Assembly: GCA_911728435.2 (NCBI GenBank)
Contig: OU452208.1
Location: forward strand, 6,448,001-6,512,000
DNA length: 64,000 bases
Reading direction: 5' to 3'
Source: Apoderus coryli
Taxonomy: Eukaryota; Arthropoda; Insecta; Coleoptera; Attelabidae
Below are positions 1-12,504 of the stretch, piece by piece; within the stretch, counting starts at the first letter, position 1, and each line of letters starts with the position of its first letter. The notes under the pieces were generated by a model. That model was not told the origin of the DNA and made no database searches. It worked only from the letters and a program-made list of their open reading frames with translations. The position numbers and the translations under genes were made by a program.

Positions 1-2
1 TT

Positions 3-257
3 ATCAAAAGGCGCCAAAGTAACCTTTGCAAAAACGATTATACTAGACATGTTAGGTATAAAACTATAAAACTAAGAGAAATATCTATAAAACCACTCGA
101 CGAAGATACCAGTGGCGTGGTGTTTTGTTACAACTTTGCACATATTGTAGTGGGTGACCTGTCCTTTGGCATGCAGTTAGCCCTTCATAATATCATTGTC
201 TTGCCTAAATTTCACAACCCCATTAGGCGCGAAACAGGATTCAAATTGAAAAAGTAG
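3..257 (+). repeat. Open frame of an unclassified dispersed coding-like repeat, copy 1
   Basis: An uninterrupted reading frame enters from the window edge and runs to a TAG at about 255-257, roughly 84 codons with no internal stop. Its core reads SGVVFCYNFAHIVVGDL and then LALHNIIVLPKFHNPI. The same peptide can be read from diverged copies elsewhere on the minus strand: near 35189-35224 (FGMQIALHNII), 35280-35450 (ALHNIIVLRKLHDPI) and 52376-52450 (ALHNLIVLPKFHNPI). The upstream part (TSGVV.CY) recurs on the minus strand at 21448-21535. I do not recognise the protein family. Maintenance of the frame between diverged copies suggests the unit was once coding. It could be part of a transposon protein or a multicopy gene. 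Confidence 0.45.
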
Positions 258-950
258 ATATTTTCCGACCTTTAATATTAAACACTGAAAAACAAGGGAC
301 CTAGTTTTGTACCTATACCTCGTAGGAAAATCCAATTTCCCGGGCTCTTCAGATTTTCCTACTTAATATAAAATGTGTTATTTGTTTCTGTATAATATGA
401 TTCTTCAACTAGACTGTTGATTAAAAGTTGAGAAAAGCTAAGAAATTAAATTTTTGCAAAATATTTGAAGTAACCTCAGCTAATCTAAAATAAAATGAAT
501 GAAAAAATAAATAAGTATTTGCTACTAGCAATATTCGAACTCTATATATACGATAATGTGGAAAATAGAAATGAAAATAGCCCTGCGGTATGGACGTAGT
601 GGAAGTTTTTTCTGATGAAAAAGTCGATCGGGCATACCAGAAGAGTGGGAAATGGGAGAAAAGCGATTGAAACAGAAACTGGCAATTTAATCTTTTTGCT
701 TGTTGACATTGTCATTGTTTCGTATGGCGGAGAATGGTATTACTGTTTGCCCGATAACATTATGCTTTTTTATTATTTTATTTTTCTTACAACATCGATT
801 TATACAACATTATTAGTACCATGAAGTTCATAATGTTTTAACCCATTTTGATTACGCACGATGTTTTATTGTTACATTTTTGATTATACTAGGTTCCCAC
901 AAAAGAAATCACCCTATTGGAAGATGCTCTCATTTTGGCAAATGGCCGCC
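258..950. other. Unassigned AT-rich stretch
   Basis: I see no recognisable gene, repeat or RNA here. A 69-codon frame at 615-824 has no family resemblance and is probably chance. Confidence 0.5.
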
Positions 951-972
951 AATGTCAAATATGTTTTGACAT

Positions 973-1490
973 TTGTGGACTAGACAGATGCAGAATACAA
1001 GTGAACAAGCCATGCAGCGATACACTCCCCAAAAAGGCGGAATAATCGTGTCTATTTCTTTGCGTCACAATTCGTCTGTGGTGTTGGTGCAGCGCGAATT
1101 ATGTCGCCTGTGCAAACACTGCGCCGTTTGGCCACCAACCTTGCAGAGTATAGGACCACACGAGACGTTGCCAAGAGTGGCCGGCCCCGGAGCGCCCGTT
1201 CTGCTGAGAATGTCGCCGCTGTTGCCGAGGATGTCGAGCTGTCGCCGGAAACATCGACCAGACGCCATGCCACGCAATTAGCCATCAGCCGGACGTCCCT
1301 AAGGCGAATTTTGGTCAAAGACCTACGCATGTTCCCGTACAAAATCCAGTCCGTGCATCAGCTGCTGCCTGCCGACCGCCGCGCCGCGTATCCTACGCCC
1401 AAGCCATCCTCAATCTTGAGATTTTTCGACCAAAATCATAATGAGCGATGAGGCTCATTTCCACCTCAGAGTGAACAATCTCTGTTCATT
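973..1490 (+). pseudogene. Tc1/mariner-like transposase, N-terminal fragment
   Basis: Remnant of an IS630-Tc1-mariner superfamily transposase from the insect lineage recognised by SDEAHF-type catalytic boxes. An N-terminal YTP motif lies near 1020. A paired-type DNA-binding region follows in the frame 1101-1451: GRPRSARSAENVAAVAEDV, then SRTSLRRIL, then PYKIQ. After a frameshift near 1435 the first catalytic motif appears as SDEAHFHL at about 1441-1465. The rest of the catalytic domain is missing, because mariner copy 1 begins at 1557. The fragment is clearly GC-richer (about 1080-1420) than its surroundings. Relatives of the same broad group sit at 22174-22700, 26905-27410 and 63684-64000. 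Confidence 0.75.
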
Positions 1491-1556
1491 AAAATAGGAA
1501 GATTTGTGGCGAAATTTACCTCCAGAGAATTACTCGCAGTGTATTGTTCTAGAATA

Positions 1557-2732
1557 CGAGGGTTGCTTTTATATTTCGGGATTAGAGAACAAAAACAAAT
1601 ATTAATAATCGAAAACGCTTTATTGTTTTTCAAAAAATTCCCCATGAAGATCTATACAGTTTTGCATGCGTTTGAACCAATTGTCGAAGCATTTTTCCAC
1701 TCTGATTGAGGTATCTTCAAAGCATGCATTCTCAATGCAGCAACAGCTTCCTCAGGTGTCGAAAAACGTTGACCTCTCAGTTTGTTTTTACGTGCAAGAA
1801 TAAAAAGAAGTGATTTGGTGCCAAGTCAGGACTATACGGCGGATGACTCATCAAATCGAAGTTTTGGGTGCTCAAAAATGCAGTTGTTTGAGCCGATGTG
1901 TGAGAGCTCGCATTGTCGTGGTGAAGAGTGATCCGTCTTCGGCGGTTGGTTTTCCTGATTTCTTGGAAGACAACTGGCAAACAAATGGTTGTGTACCACT
2001 CAGAATTGACTGTTCTGCGTTGTTCTAGTGGTACACTAGACATGTCCAGATTTTCCGAAGAAACAGGCGACCATTTGCTTGGAAGTGCTTCGTGCACGAA
2101 CAACTTTTCGGGCTCATACGCGTAAATCAACGATTCATCACCTGTCACGATGTCATAGACGTGTTTCGAAGCACCGCGATCGTATTTTTTGAGCATTTCT
2201 TTCGACCAATCGACACGAGCCTTTTTTTAGCGATTGACAAATTGTGTGGGATCCAACGCGAACAAACTTTTTTGACAGTCAAATGTTTATGCAATATTGA
2301 ATGTATGCTGGTGCCACTTATGCCTAAGGTTGTCTCAATCTCTTGATAGATCACATGATAATCTTGCAATATCAGTTCGCGCACAGCATCAATGGTTTTC
2401 GGAACATCAACTAATTTTGGACGACCTTCACGAAATTCGTCTTGGAGTGAACTACGAGCACGATTGAAATCATCATACCATCGAGTAACACTGGTCCTTG
2501 ATGGAGCTTCATCGCCAAACATTGAATTAAGTTCATCCATACACAGTTGCTGAGTTAATCCACGTCGAAAGTTGTAAAAAATAATCGCACGAAAATGTTC
2601 AGGATTTAATTCCATTTTTGGGCTGAGATAAATCTTGTGAGTTACTGTAAACAACACGAATAGCGCTCGTATGTCAAAACGCTCTGAGTACTAAAATGTC
2701 CAACTTTACGATGCCAGATTGCAACACCATAT
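1557..2732 (-). mobile_element. Mariner element copy 1 (right end lost)
   Basis: The left end starts with the same terminal repeat as copy 3 (CGAGGGTTGC, one base different inside) next to a TA at 1555-1556. Homology to copies 2 and 3 fades near 2732, after a GCCAGATTGCAACA stretch, so the right terminal inverted repeat is missing. The element is immobile: half its termini are absent and its gene is broken. Confidence 0.85.
1777..2657 (-). pseudogene. Mariner transposase, DD34D type, broken
   Basis: Cut-and-paste transposase acting in the nucleus. The N-terminal half (2657-2145) begins MELNPEHF and has the two helix-turn-helix regions (MDELNSMFGDEAPSRTSV and ETTLGISGTSIHSILHKH). After a frameshift the C-terminal half (2196-1777) carries GDES, HHDNA and SPDLAPN. 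The third catalytic Asp is His (APNHFF instead of APNDFF). The segment after GDES lacks about 25-30 residues present in copies 2 and 3. The last residues (GEYFEKQ in copy 2) are lost to a frame change. It is dead on at least three counts. Confidence 0.88.
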
Positions 2733-3149
2733 CCATATCAGCGAGAAATTGGTCATATCAGCGACAAATAATGAAAAAAGGAAAGGATTTAAAGATTCGC
2801 ACTGCATAACACCGGTAGAGACATCAAAACTTCTAGAATATTCACCAATCGATCGAAAGTAAAAGCATATTGTGCTCTTGCGGTTTGGACGATAGGCAAT
2901 AAAGTAGTCATCAAATTGTTTGGTAAATACGAAGAATACTTTTGCATAAAGTTTCCATATAAAAAAAAGACATGTACCTTTTTAGACGATAAAAAAAATT
3001 GAAATTATCGAAATAAAACGCGTTCTAACGTGCTAACGTGATTGCAGCCTTGAACAGAAAGCGGCTGTAAAGTTTTCAGGTGTGGTAATCGTAAACAAAT
3101 TCTAATAGGCTCTGCAAGCTTTCGTTTCAGATTTAGAAGTTCAGAAGCT
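2733..3149. other. Unassigned stretch
   Basis: Nothing recognisable. A short local duplication of ATCAGCGA is seen near 2745-2765. Confidence 0.4.
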
Positions 3150-3720
3150 TTGTAACTCTGGATGTGTTGTTGTGTTTTTATTTTGCTTATGTTAATTCTG
3201 CTTTGTCCTATTGTATTGTGTTGTGGGGTAACTCCAGACGTATAGAAGAAGTACTAGTTCTACAAAAAAGGATCATTAGCACATTGTCTTTTAAGCCAGT
3301 AAGATTCTCGTGCTGTGAGTTGTTTAAGGAATTGAAAATTTTAACTGTTATGACGATTTATATCTTGGAGTGTGTGGTTTATGTATATGCCAACATAACT
3401 AATTTTACAAGAACTGGTCAAATATTAGATTACGACCTGAGACATGTGCTGAAGTTGAAACTGTCAGTCCATAGGCTCTCTCTCTCGGCGAGGAGTTCGT
3501 ATGTGATGCCGATAAAGATTTATAATCATCTGCCTCAGCATTTGAAACTAACCGTTAACCCCAAAAAATTTAAAAGTAGGGTTCGTCTCTTTAATTAATA
3601 TTATTGTTAGATGATAGAATATTTTATTTTATGATGTATGACGGTCATTAGTATTGTAGTTTATTGATGCATTCTATGTACCTTTATTGTACCTAAAGAA
3701 TAAAGACTTTATTTATTTAA
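3150..3720 (+). pseudogene. Non-LTR retrotransposon RT C-terminus plus 3' end (jockey/CR1-like)
   Basis: The 144-codon frame at 3164-3598 is the region downstream of the RT catalytic core in jockey/CR1-like ORF2 proteins: YVNSALSYCIVLWGNS, then LQKRII, SCCELFKELKILTV and a C-terminal IYNHLPQHLKLTVNPKKFK. The core (YADD/FADD) is absent, so the copy is 5'-truncated, which is usual for this class. It is followed by about 120 bp of 3' UTR ending in AATAAAGACTTTATTTATTT near 3715, the probable 3' terminus. The retained frame has no stop codon, so the fragment may be fairly young. Confidence 0.8.
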
Positions 3721-4281
3721 TTAATTATTCAGTGGCAGCTGGTGAGCGAGGACACTGGTTTCTTCTTGCCTCCCCCCTTGAAGCCAAATTAACGCGCCAC
3801 CTTCATTCCTTATTTATGTCTAATTTCACCATTGATCACAATAATTATCACTTGAAAATAAAAGCATTATTTATTTTCTACTTTACAGTAAAACTGGTTT
3901 TTTCTCATAAATAAAAACGTCGTTGACGTGTTACGGGCAAAAGTACGGTACAAGAAGTATTTAAAATTTAACAAACCTATTTTCTGGTTAAATACCAATT
4001 AAACTTTAAAGCGCCTTACACATTATATATATAGGTAAATAAATTTCAGCTCTCCTCTGCTGTTCTGCTCGAATAAAATTTGTAAGCAAGCTTTTTCAAC
4101 CATATTACGCTCGGATAAATTATGACAAAAATGTGCTTTTCAAGTTTTTCGAATTCTGTTTTATTTTTACTCAATTACTTTTAATTAATTAGATCGTGCC
4201 AACAGGGGCTGATCAGAAAGTTTGTGTCATAAATACAGAGAAGGCTTATTGAGGAGAATGTATAAAATTTGATACGGTCTA
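3721..4281. other. Unassigned AT-rich stretch
   Basis: No gene or repeat recognised. The frame at 3687-3914 overlaps the retrotransposon 3' end and has no family signature. Confidence 0.4.
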
Positions 4282-4447
4282 CAGGGTGTCCCACGGTGGA
4301 TGGTCTATTAGATGTTTACGAAGAATATTTTAGAAACATCAACTATCTTCACATATTCACCCATAAGGTTACATGTCGCAAACTATTGTAGAGAGTTATC
4401 TACTAGTAAAAACAGGCATAATTCAATTTTCTCAATGGAACACCCTG
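4282..4447. mobile_element. 166-bp MITE with CAGGGTGT termini and TA duplication
   Basis: The left end CAGGGTGTCCCA and right end TGGAACACCCTG are inverted repeats with one mismatch in 12. Both are flanked by TA (4280-4281 and 4448-4449), the target duplication of Tc1/mariner-type insertions. There is no coding capacity. The same termini recur at 62249, 62911-62970 and 63204-63282, and as single ends near 12232, 20505, 23815 and 63440. Confidence 0.65.
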
Positions 4448-4449
4448 TA

Positions 4450-5370
4450 CATTATAAATATTCTGAAATACATTCAAATTCCCTTTCAAATGCTATGCAT
4501 TGTTTCTAAAAAAATGGATTATTTCTTTATATTTTAGTTAGGTAGCCATGAAACGTCGTAACTTTTTATCTGGCCCCGTAGCTACGGGGTGCGACCCCTC
4601 GTTGTAACGGGTTTTGAAAACCAAATACAGTGGTGCCAAGGAAACAGCCACTTTACGTGCAAATAACAAATAAAAATGCAAAAAAGTGTAAATTTGTATC
4701 TAGCCCCCGTAGCTTGCATTTTCTGACAGTAGTAATCAGAAAGCTAAAGAGATCAACTGAGCATATAGAAAATCGATGGTTTTACTTCCATTTTCATTTT
4801 ATAGAAGCATATATCGGTCTATACAGTAACGATCTATGTTCTATTTGGCTTTGTCCATTTCCTTAGAAGGAATTTGCACAAAAATAGAAATCCAGCAAAG
4901 TATCATTGAGATGGGAAAAGAATATCAAGTGGAAATGTTTTTTGAGATGCAGTAGTAGTTTAGTTTTATGTTTCCACATACTACTAAAAATAACAGTCCT
5001 TCACTGTATGTTATAATACAAATTGATCCAGAGAATGACGATGAGTTAACAAAGGGGGTTAGATTTAAGGAACTGAAAGATAAATTATTACACTCTATCT
5101 ATGAACCCAAATATTGATATTATTAAGTGCGGAATGCTTGTAATCCTCTGACGATTTGCAGCATTATGTCATCCCAAACGACGTCTCTTCTTTACTCAAT
5201 TTATCTTCATTAGAAAAGATCTCAATTGAACGTAATGATCTACGAAAGATATCGTTTGGTATTCCTAAACCTAGACTACATGCTTGGACCTAAAAAGAAA
5301 AAAATCACTTCTATAAATGAACTTAGGCCTAATAGCATTTGGCCAGGACTCTGGACCTAAAAGCATATAA
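4450..5370. other. Unassigned stretch
   Basis: No supported feature. Parts between about 4900 and 5370 may belong to the degenerate RT remnant that follows, but I could not read convincing motifs. Confidence 0.4.
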
Positions 5371-5379
5371 TATTTTGGC

Positions 5380-6190
5380 TGCAAATCAGTCTGGATTTTG
5401 ACCTGGGAATATAGTCGATGATATCAAGGTAAAATATCAAATTACACTTATTTTAATACATTTTTGAGGGCTCTTTCAAGAGGAATCTTACTCTTTCGAT
5501 AAGAGTCTTACTCTTTGGACAAGAATCTTAATTTTTCGACAAAAATATTGTGATTAGACGTTATCGATTAGACTTTTTCGAGTAGTCATATTTTACCATA
5601 ATCCTGGAGCGAGGATCAGTGAGCGAACTTGGTGGATTAGGAGCTTGGATTGTCTGGCTAATTGGTAGCTGTCTGCGGATATGGAGCACATAAGATGAGT
5701 ACCCATCTATCTATCATTTATGATTTTGGTTAGTGCAAATATATATTTTAAGAACTTTCTGGCATTAAGTGGTTAACGCCATTCAAGTAACTTTTATTTT
5801 CCATGTTTAACTAGTAGTTCACTGACATCTTCTTTAAGATAACCTAACTATGAACATTTGATATTTCAATTCAGGGCTAGGCTTACTGATCTCTTCTCCA
5901 TATTATTATCGATTCTTTAGAAATATTTGCTATTTAAGTTCAAGGTCAGATCGTAGATTTCTGGTTTTTATCGGACCTACGCGCCTGATGAAGCTGCCGG
6001 TGGTAAGCAGCTACTGTTGGACCACCAAGCTGTGCCAGTTTATACTTCATCTCATACGATCTAAAATCCTAAATTTACCATTACATTTGGCGCCCAACTT
6101 TTTAAGTTTTATTGGTTTCTCGGAAGAGTCGGTACAGCTTATTCACAGCTATTTAAATTGTAGATTCCAATATGATGATCTAGTTTAAAA
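5380..6190 (+). pseudogene. Very degenerate non-LTR RT remnant
   Basis: Two RT-like islands in the expected order. ANQSGFDLG near 5385-5415 resembles the NQSGFRPGHS motif of non-LTR RT, and IGFSEESVQLIHSYLNCRFQ near 6110-6170 resembles the segment between the FDxVDH and PQGSxL motifs. The DNA between them is decayed and partly unrelated. The identification is tentative. Confidence 0.35.
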
Positions 6191-7689
6191 CATGAATAAA
6201 AGTGTAGCTTTAATCTAGACCACCTGGATTTTAGCAGGACTGTAAAAGTCCTAATGCAAAATAGGCTGGTTCTATTTATTCAATATTTCAACATAAAATT
6301 GACCTATATCGTGACTACGTATCTGGCTTGTTTATTTGTAGGAAACAGAGCAACTGATTTCTAATAGTCAATGAATAATAATGAATACACGGAGAATATT
6401 TAGAGCCATTTCAATTATAGGTAACCTATAATATATATCCTGTTCTGCATTCTACCTCCATACTCATACAAAATATACCAATAAATGGCCATGCTGGTGG
6501 TGTGTTACATTTTCGTTTGCCATGGCTTGTTTAATAGATTTATACGTTACGGTTAGCGTATATTCATAAAATACAGCATGTGCCCTAGCTGACAACGTCG
6601 TGTGGTGTCTCACGCGACTCTATTTTAGGGAAAATAGTGCACGAAAGTGAAATCAACGGGCGAGAGAGCACACATGTTCAAACACCTCTCGGCGCGATCA
6701 CGGTAATCAAGTACCTGAAGAAGAGTGTATAACTTCAAAGTTTTGTGTCTAAAAAATTATTAAATATCTTTATTTTTCACGCAGGTCAAACACCAGAAAG
6801 ATTTTTAAAAATACAATATACAAATTACATAATACAAAAAACAAACACTATTCCTTTCGCTAAAAATAATCATTTATAGAATAACAGATTCGAGAGCCCA
6901 AGAAGTTAGTCTGTTTTTGAATTTATTCGTTGTCGTTATTTCATAGCAAAAGGAACTAGCAGGTATCTAGTTAACAAAAAATAAAGTCTCTTACATGTAA
7001 AGCTAGATACAAGATATCTCTACTTCGTCAACTCCATGCTGCATGTTTTCTCAAAAAAATTTAATAAAGTTTAATTACTATCTAGAATATATTTACCTAC
7101 TTAATAATAATACTAAATAAAAGAACATCTTATGAAACTGTCAACCAATAATTTAACTTTATGCTGCCTGTGTTATGTCTCATACCAAGTATTATTAAAA
7201 GCTCCGTTTTTACCTCTATTTAAATTTATCAAACATTTATTTAAATGTGGAACACGTCTGTTAGTTAGTTTTAACAAGATTTTTCAGATCTTGAAAGGAG
7301 TGTTGATTAAAACTTAACTTTACTTAAAAAATAAACTATATCATTTTTCATAATATCGCACATACCTAATGTGTACTAATTCCACTTGCTTCTTCCATAT
7401 TATTGGATATATTATTAAAAAAACAATATTTTACGGTACTCACTTACCTAGCCATATATTTTGGCTAAAAATACGTACTAATTAATAACCGTAAGTATAT
7501 ATATATTTTTTAACTTGTTCACTACTTTTGTAGATTTTAAAACGTAAATTAAATATGTAGGTAACTAAATAAAAAAAACTAATTTTTAATCAAAATATCA
7601 AAGCTTTTAGCTTCCTGAAAAGTAAATAATTAAATAAAGAATATTATTTTATTTTTTCATTTTATTAAATTAACGGGATACTCCAATTA
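6191..7689. other. Unassigned AT-rich stretch
   Basis: No gene recognised. 6560-6720 is locally GC-richer (ACGTCGTGTGG to CTCTCGGCGCG) without an open frame or TE motif. 7100-7690 is extremely AT-rich. Confidence 0.4.
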
Positions 7690-9190
7690 TATTTACAACA
7701 AATTTCTTATATACATGACAGTACCTAAGGCAAAATAAATAAATTCAAGATCTGTTATGAGTACTACTCAAAACAACAATTAATTTGACGTTTAAATTCT
7801 AAAAGTGAATTGCAAAAGATATCTATACAATCATGTTCATTCAGAGTGCGAAGAGTTCTATCAATAGGAGAAAAGTATGTATAATTATTTCTACTTGTAT
7901 GGTGAAAGAAGAGATCATGGTGTCGTAAATCACGCACTGGCACATTGAAGAAAATCCTATGCAGGACAGCAGGACAATTTATGTTACCTTTCAACACATT
8001 ATACGTAAATACCAAGTCGTTTAAAACTCTGCGTTTACCAAGAGTATCCAAGTTTAACGCCCCTCGCAGGTCCGATCTATGATAATTGCGCATATGTATC
8101 CCCATTCTAAACGCAGCATAACGCAAAAACTTGTCCTGAACTCTCTCAATCATATTTATATAAGTCTGATAATAAGGCGACCAAATCACTGACGCGTATT
8201 CCAGTGAAGAACGAACCAGGGACACATACAACAAACGACAGCTCGCAATCGATAAGTCTCTAGAATTCCGCATCACAAATCCCAATACTTTATGACCATT
8301 ATGAGACATTCGGCATATGTGTTCATTAAAGTTCAACAGACTCTGAAAAGTGAACACCCAAGTCTTTTATTTTGTCCACATATTTCAACTGATCACCATC
8401 CATCGTGTACCGACTAGGAAATCTATTCCTCTTGCGAAAGAAGCTAATAAATGAACACTTATTGATATTGAATTTCAAATTATTATACACAGACCACTGC
8501 CACAGCGCATCAACATCGCGCTGCAAATATTCAACATCGGCCTCGCACGAAATTCTTCTATAAATCTTTAAATCATCCGCAAATAGATTAGCCATCGAAA
8601 ACTTCAATACATCACTGATATCGTTGACAAAAATATTAAACAATAATGGGGCACAGTGGGACCCCTGCGGGACTCCTGATGTTACTCGAAACTCATGACT
8701 TTTGTGATTCATGATCTTTACTACCTGTGTACGCCCCCTCAAAAACTTTCCAACCAAGATAAGGCATGGTCAGAAAATCCGAACACTCCCAGCTTTGCCA
8801 ACAAAACATCAAAGTTCACCCTATCAAATGCTTTGGCGAAGTCGGTATACACCGAATCCACCTGATAACCTCCACTCACAGCATCCAATATATCAAGTTC
8901 ATAAGAAATCAAATTCGTAACTGTAGATTTTTTTCTACAGAAACCGTGTTGACTCTCCTTAATGAGACCTCTGCATTTCCATTCCAGTTGATCGAACAGA
9001 AGGCCATCGAATAACTTCGCTACTGCAGATTGATTGCAAACTCCTCTGTAATTCGAGATGTCTTCAGAGGCACCAGATTTGTATATAGGTATCACATAGC
9101 TAGTTTTCCAGGCGTCTGGAAATTTCTCTTGATCCAATGACATGCTGTACAATCTCTGAAGAGGCACCGTCACAGTATGTATGCAACTCC
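7690..9190 (-). pseudogene. Non-LTR retrotransposon reverse transcriptase, 5'-truncated and frameshifted
   Basis: Three consecutive minus-strand frames (9173-8739, 8757-8326, 8357-7764) rebuild one RT polypeptide needing two frameshifts, near 8745 and 8340. In order I read IPIYKSGASEDISNYRGV, QHGFCRKKSTVTNL, VYTDFAKAFDRVNFDVLLAK, SGVPQGS and FADDLKIY (the catalytic FADD box), then LGVHF and the C-terminal YNVLKG region. The N-terminal endonuclease and everything before the RT fingers are missing, so it is a truncated insertion. The 3' UTR tail lies at about 7690-7763. It belongs to the jockey/I-like group of elements that encode a FADD box. The FADD and PQGS boxes survive, but the frameshifts make it nonfunctional. 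Confidence 0.85.
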
Positions 9191-11044
9191 TAAGAAAGTA
9201 ATTAGCATAGCACTAGAAATTTTCGACTTTGCCACATATTTAGGACATATTCATTCACGTTCTGAATTTCTATACAAATATATTTTTTAATAACAGTCAA
9301 ACAATTATTAACATATTAATTTTAAGCTTCCACTGTTTTGTATTAATAAATGAACAAATAAATTAAATCTTAAATATTTCAAAAATCTATTGGTGCGGAC
9401 AATCTTTTCTATTACACAACTCAAACTTGTAAAGGCATTGGTGTGGGCAACATAAGTGTCGTGTCTAATCGAGTTTGAATCACTGTTTTGCGCTTACTTA
9501 CGCATTGGGTCTATTAAATCTGTGATTTTGTATAATAATTATAATATACATAACACTTGGCAAGATTCGTATGCTTTGTGCTAAGGTCTTAGTGCAATTA
9601 AACGCTGGCAACTATGTTTATGTGAAGAGCGACAGCCGGCAGTCATGTGGTTCTATCTCGTTGTATATGGGATATATGCCCGTTGTTGCTGAATTATAGA
9701 CGAAAACGCTTTGAAATTGTGTAAATTAATTTATGGTTTAAATTTTATATGGAGAAAAATAATTACACACTCAAATAGATGTCTCTAGCTTTAATCATAT
9801 TTAACTTTTAGAGCTATAGCGATTGCTGGCTGATCATGGCCATTGACCCAAAACTAGTCTCGGATTAATTTTCGTGGTGTCGAGACAAGGTTTTCTTGAT
9901 TTTCCTCTATTAATAACTAAAAGAATTAAACTAGCATTAATTAATTTAGGAATAACAGTTAATTTTCTGGACAAACTGTATTCACTATATACTGCGACAT
10001 ACCGCACGATATGATAATTGCAAAATCTAATATAAATCACATTTAGTCTGGTTTGTATTCTCTCTGCCTCTCACTCCCTCTCACTATATGTCTGACTAAC
10101 GAATGCAATCACGGAATGTGCTTCATAAATATTAACAATACTTGTCAGAATTTGCCAATAAAATTGTATGGGTTGCCATCTATTCCGTGATCATATCGAA
10201 TTATTATAGCCTATAAAATGTTAAGGTAGGTGTTTTCATACTCTATATCTGATTTTTAAATCGACCATTTGATATGACATTTATTTTAGCGGTGTATAAT
10301 TTAATATTATTTAGGGTAAATTGGTCAATGGCAGTATGCCACAGGGTTTGTACCTACCTATATTAAATATTCTTATAATTTATTGATTTTACTAAAAAAA
10401 AATATATCAAGAATTATAAAACGTGTAAGCCCTTATTCACTCTAATCTTCAACGAAAACGAGTAAAAGTTCGTACGTATCTCCGCCGAAGAAAAACAATT
10501 GTAAAATATGTCATGTGTTTTTATGCATACAGTTAAATATTGAGAATAGGCGGTAGGCTACTTTTGGTGAGCCTCCTTTGTAGGGAAACATTTTTAAAAT
10601 AGTTTCCAAATCGTCACATTTTTCATTAAAGTAATGTCAGTAGAAAAGAAAACAGATTTGTGTGATTCTTATGGCATCTACTCGATTAAACAACTTACAA
10701 TGCTTTGCTGCCAAAATGTCTTTGAAATTATCTCTATCCTACACCTCGTACTTATTATTCGCGCAATAGCTTAATTAAACTGAAACCTATTTACACACGA
10801 CACACCTCCAGATGTTATGATATGGATAACTGCAACCAACGAATTTCAAAATAGAGAGATATGGTAGTCCTAAAAATGGAAACCTGAAAAACCAACGAAT
10901 TTCAAATTAGAGAGACAAGTAGATTTATCATTTAAATTAAGAATTTATCAGTAACAACATTAATTAATAAGCAGCATGTTGTACAGGATGATACAAAAGA
11001 AAAAACATTAATTAGCCCACATTTAAAAAAAATTTCAGATTGCA
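9191..11044. other. Unassigned stretch with one small direct repeat
   Basis: No gene recognised. CCAACGAATTTCAAA followed by AGAGAGA occurs twice, at about 10837 and 10893, a short direct duplication. The rest is AT-rich unique-looking sequence. Confidence 0.4.
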
Positions 11045-11220
11045 ATTAAATCTTTAGAAAGGTTAGGGTTTGAATCCCAGCTCTGGAAATAATTTTGTTT
11101 CTATTTTTTTTTTCATTGAATTTCTTTTTAAATTATTTTTTTTTTAATTTTCTTTTGGTTTTTTTTTTTGAATTTTTTTATTATTTTTTTTTTAATTTTT
11201 ATTAATTTTTTTTATAACCC
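11045..11220 (+). repeat. Possible tRNA-derived SINE remnant followed by a T-rich tract
   Basis: GGTTTGAATCC at 11067-11077 matches the RNA polymerase III B box (consensus GGTTCGAATCC) and sits in a tRNA 3'-half-like context (TTTGAATCCCAGCTCTGG). I see no A box at the right distance upstream. About 120 bp of T-rich low-complexity sequence (11095-11215) follows. This may be a decayed SINE or a chance match. Confidence 0.3.
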
Positions 11221-12504
11221 TCACTGACTTTTGTCATAGATAAAACTACCACAAAACGACTGGGAAATCCCAAAGGGATTTCTTGTAAATAATAATAATA
11301 AACAATTTATTTGCAAAAAACCACTACATATTCTATATAAACAAATATTAACAACAAAGAAAAACTTAAATTGATTACAAAATGGTCCAAAATTCTTTAA
11401 TTTTTTTTTGGATTCTTTAATTTTTTTCTAATAGTCCTCGGCCTGAGCCTAGTGAGAATGCCTGACCGTAATTTTGACTCTAGAAAGATAAAACATTCGG
11501 AGTTTTGTTACAGAATTCTAAAAAAAATATCTTGTATCGTCCTTCTACGCTGTCGTAACCTGTGGAAGTTTTCTGCCTCAAATTTTTAATCATATTTTTT
11601 GAGCATCCTGTATGTAAAACTTTGGAGACTTTCACGAGATGTGAAAATATTCCGTAATTTACGTAATTTACCTACCTCTTAAACTTAAAATCTCCTTCGG
11701 TAATACCAGAATATACGACATCCACTTAAAACATTAACGAAAAATACTGCAGTTGGTTTAAAAGATGCAATTTATTGCCTATTTTGGATATATAGTTTAA
11801 GTAGGTAGTCCCAAAAGGATTTACACCGGTAAGTTTGCACCTACTTTAGTTAACAGCTTCTTTCAACTTTCCTCTATTACCCGCAGACTTTAAATAAACT
11901 ATTATTAGAGGAGTTGCAGGAATTTGAGAGGAAGCGAGAGGAAAAGCTCGGAAAGGGATCTTTTGGGAAAGCCGATAACAGGATAGAATTTTACCGCACA
12001 CTGCATTGCACACTTAAAGGAATTAGCTGGGGCATAGATTAGGGTAGTAAAAGTTGTCAAAATTATTGTGTCTGTGGCTTGTTAAAACTTCGAATTATTT
12101 ACAAAGTTAGTGGGCAAAATCTATTAACGATTATTTTTTTTTGTTTCTTTGTTACAATCCCCTATCATTTGAGATGATTATATATTTAATCCGTCGACAA
12201 TAGGAAATAGTTTATTAATTAATAAAACGTACAGGGTGATCACGTAGATTTTAATCAATGCCTTAATATTTGTCTCATAGAGAAAAGTTTAAATTATCAA
12301 TCTCATACGCTTTGTTTTGTCTGGTGCTGATAAAAGACCACCAATATATAGTTTTTTTGTACTGTTTTTATAATTTCTCTTTTCTTTTTGTTTCCGGTAA
12401 ATATAGGCTCAACGGAAGTATTTTTTACTGGTTCAAATACTATGCCAAGGATGTATCTTTTTACTTTGAAAACGTAGGTCCCATGTTCAAAATTCAGTGA
12501 ATTT
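11221..12504. other. Unassigned stretch
   Basis: No recognisable gene. A lone TACAGGGTGATCAC, resembling one end of the CAGGGTG miniature elements, lies at about 12230. The 76-codon frame at 12270-12500 has no family resemblance. Confidence 0.4.

Noticed and set aside
8711..9014. Plus-strand frames over the RT pseudogene
   Set aside because: They are shadows of the minus-strand RT, whose conserved motifs decide the strand.
11067..11077. tRNA gene
   Set aside because: A B-box-like match exists, but no A box or cloverleaf was found, so it is kept only as a possible SINE relic.
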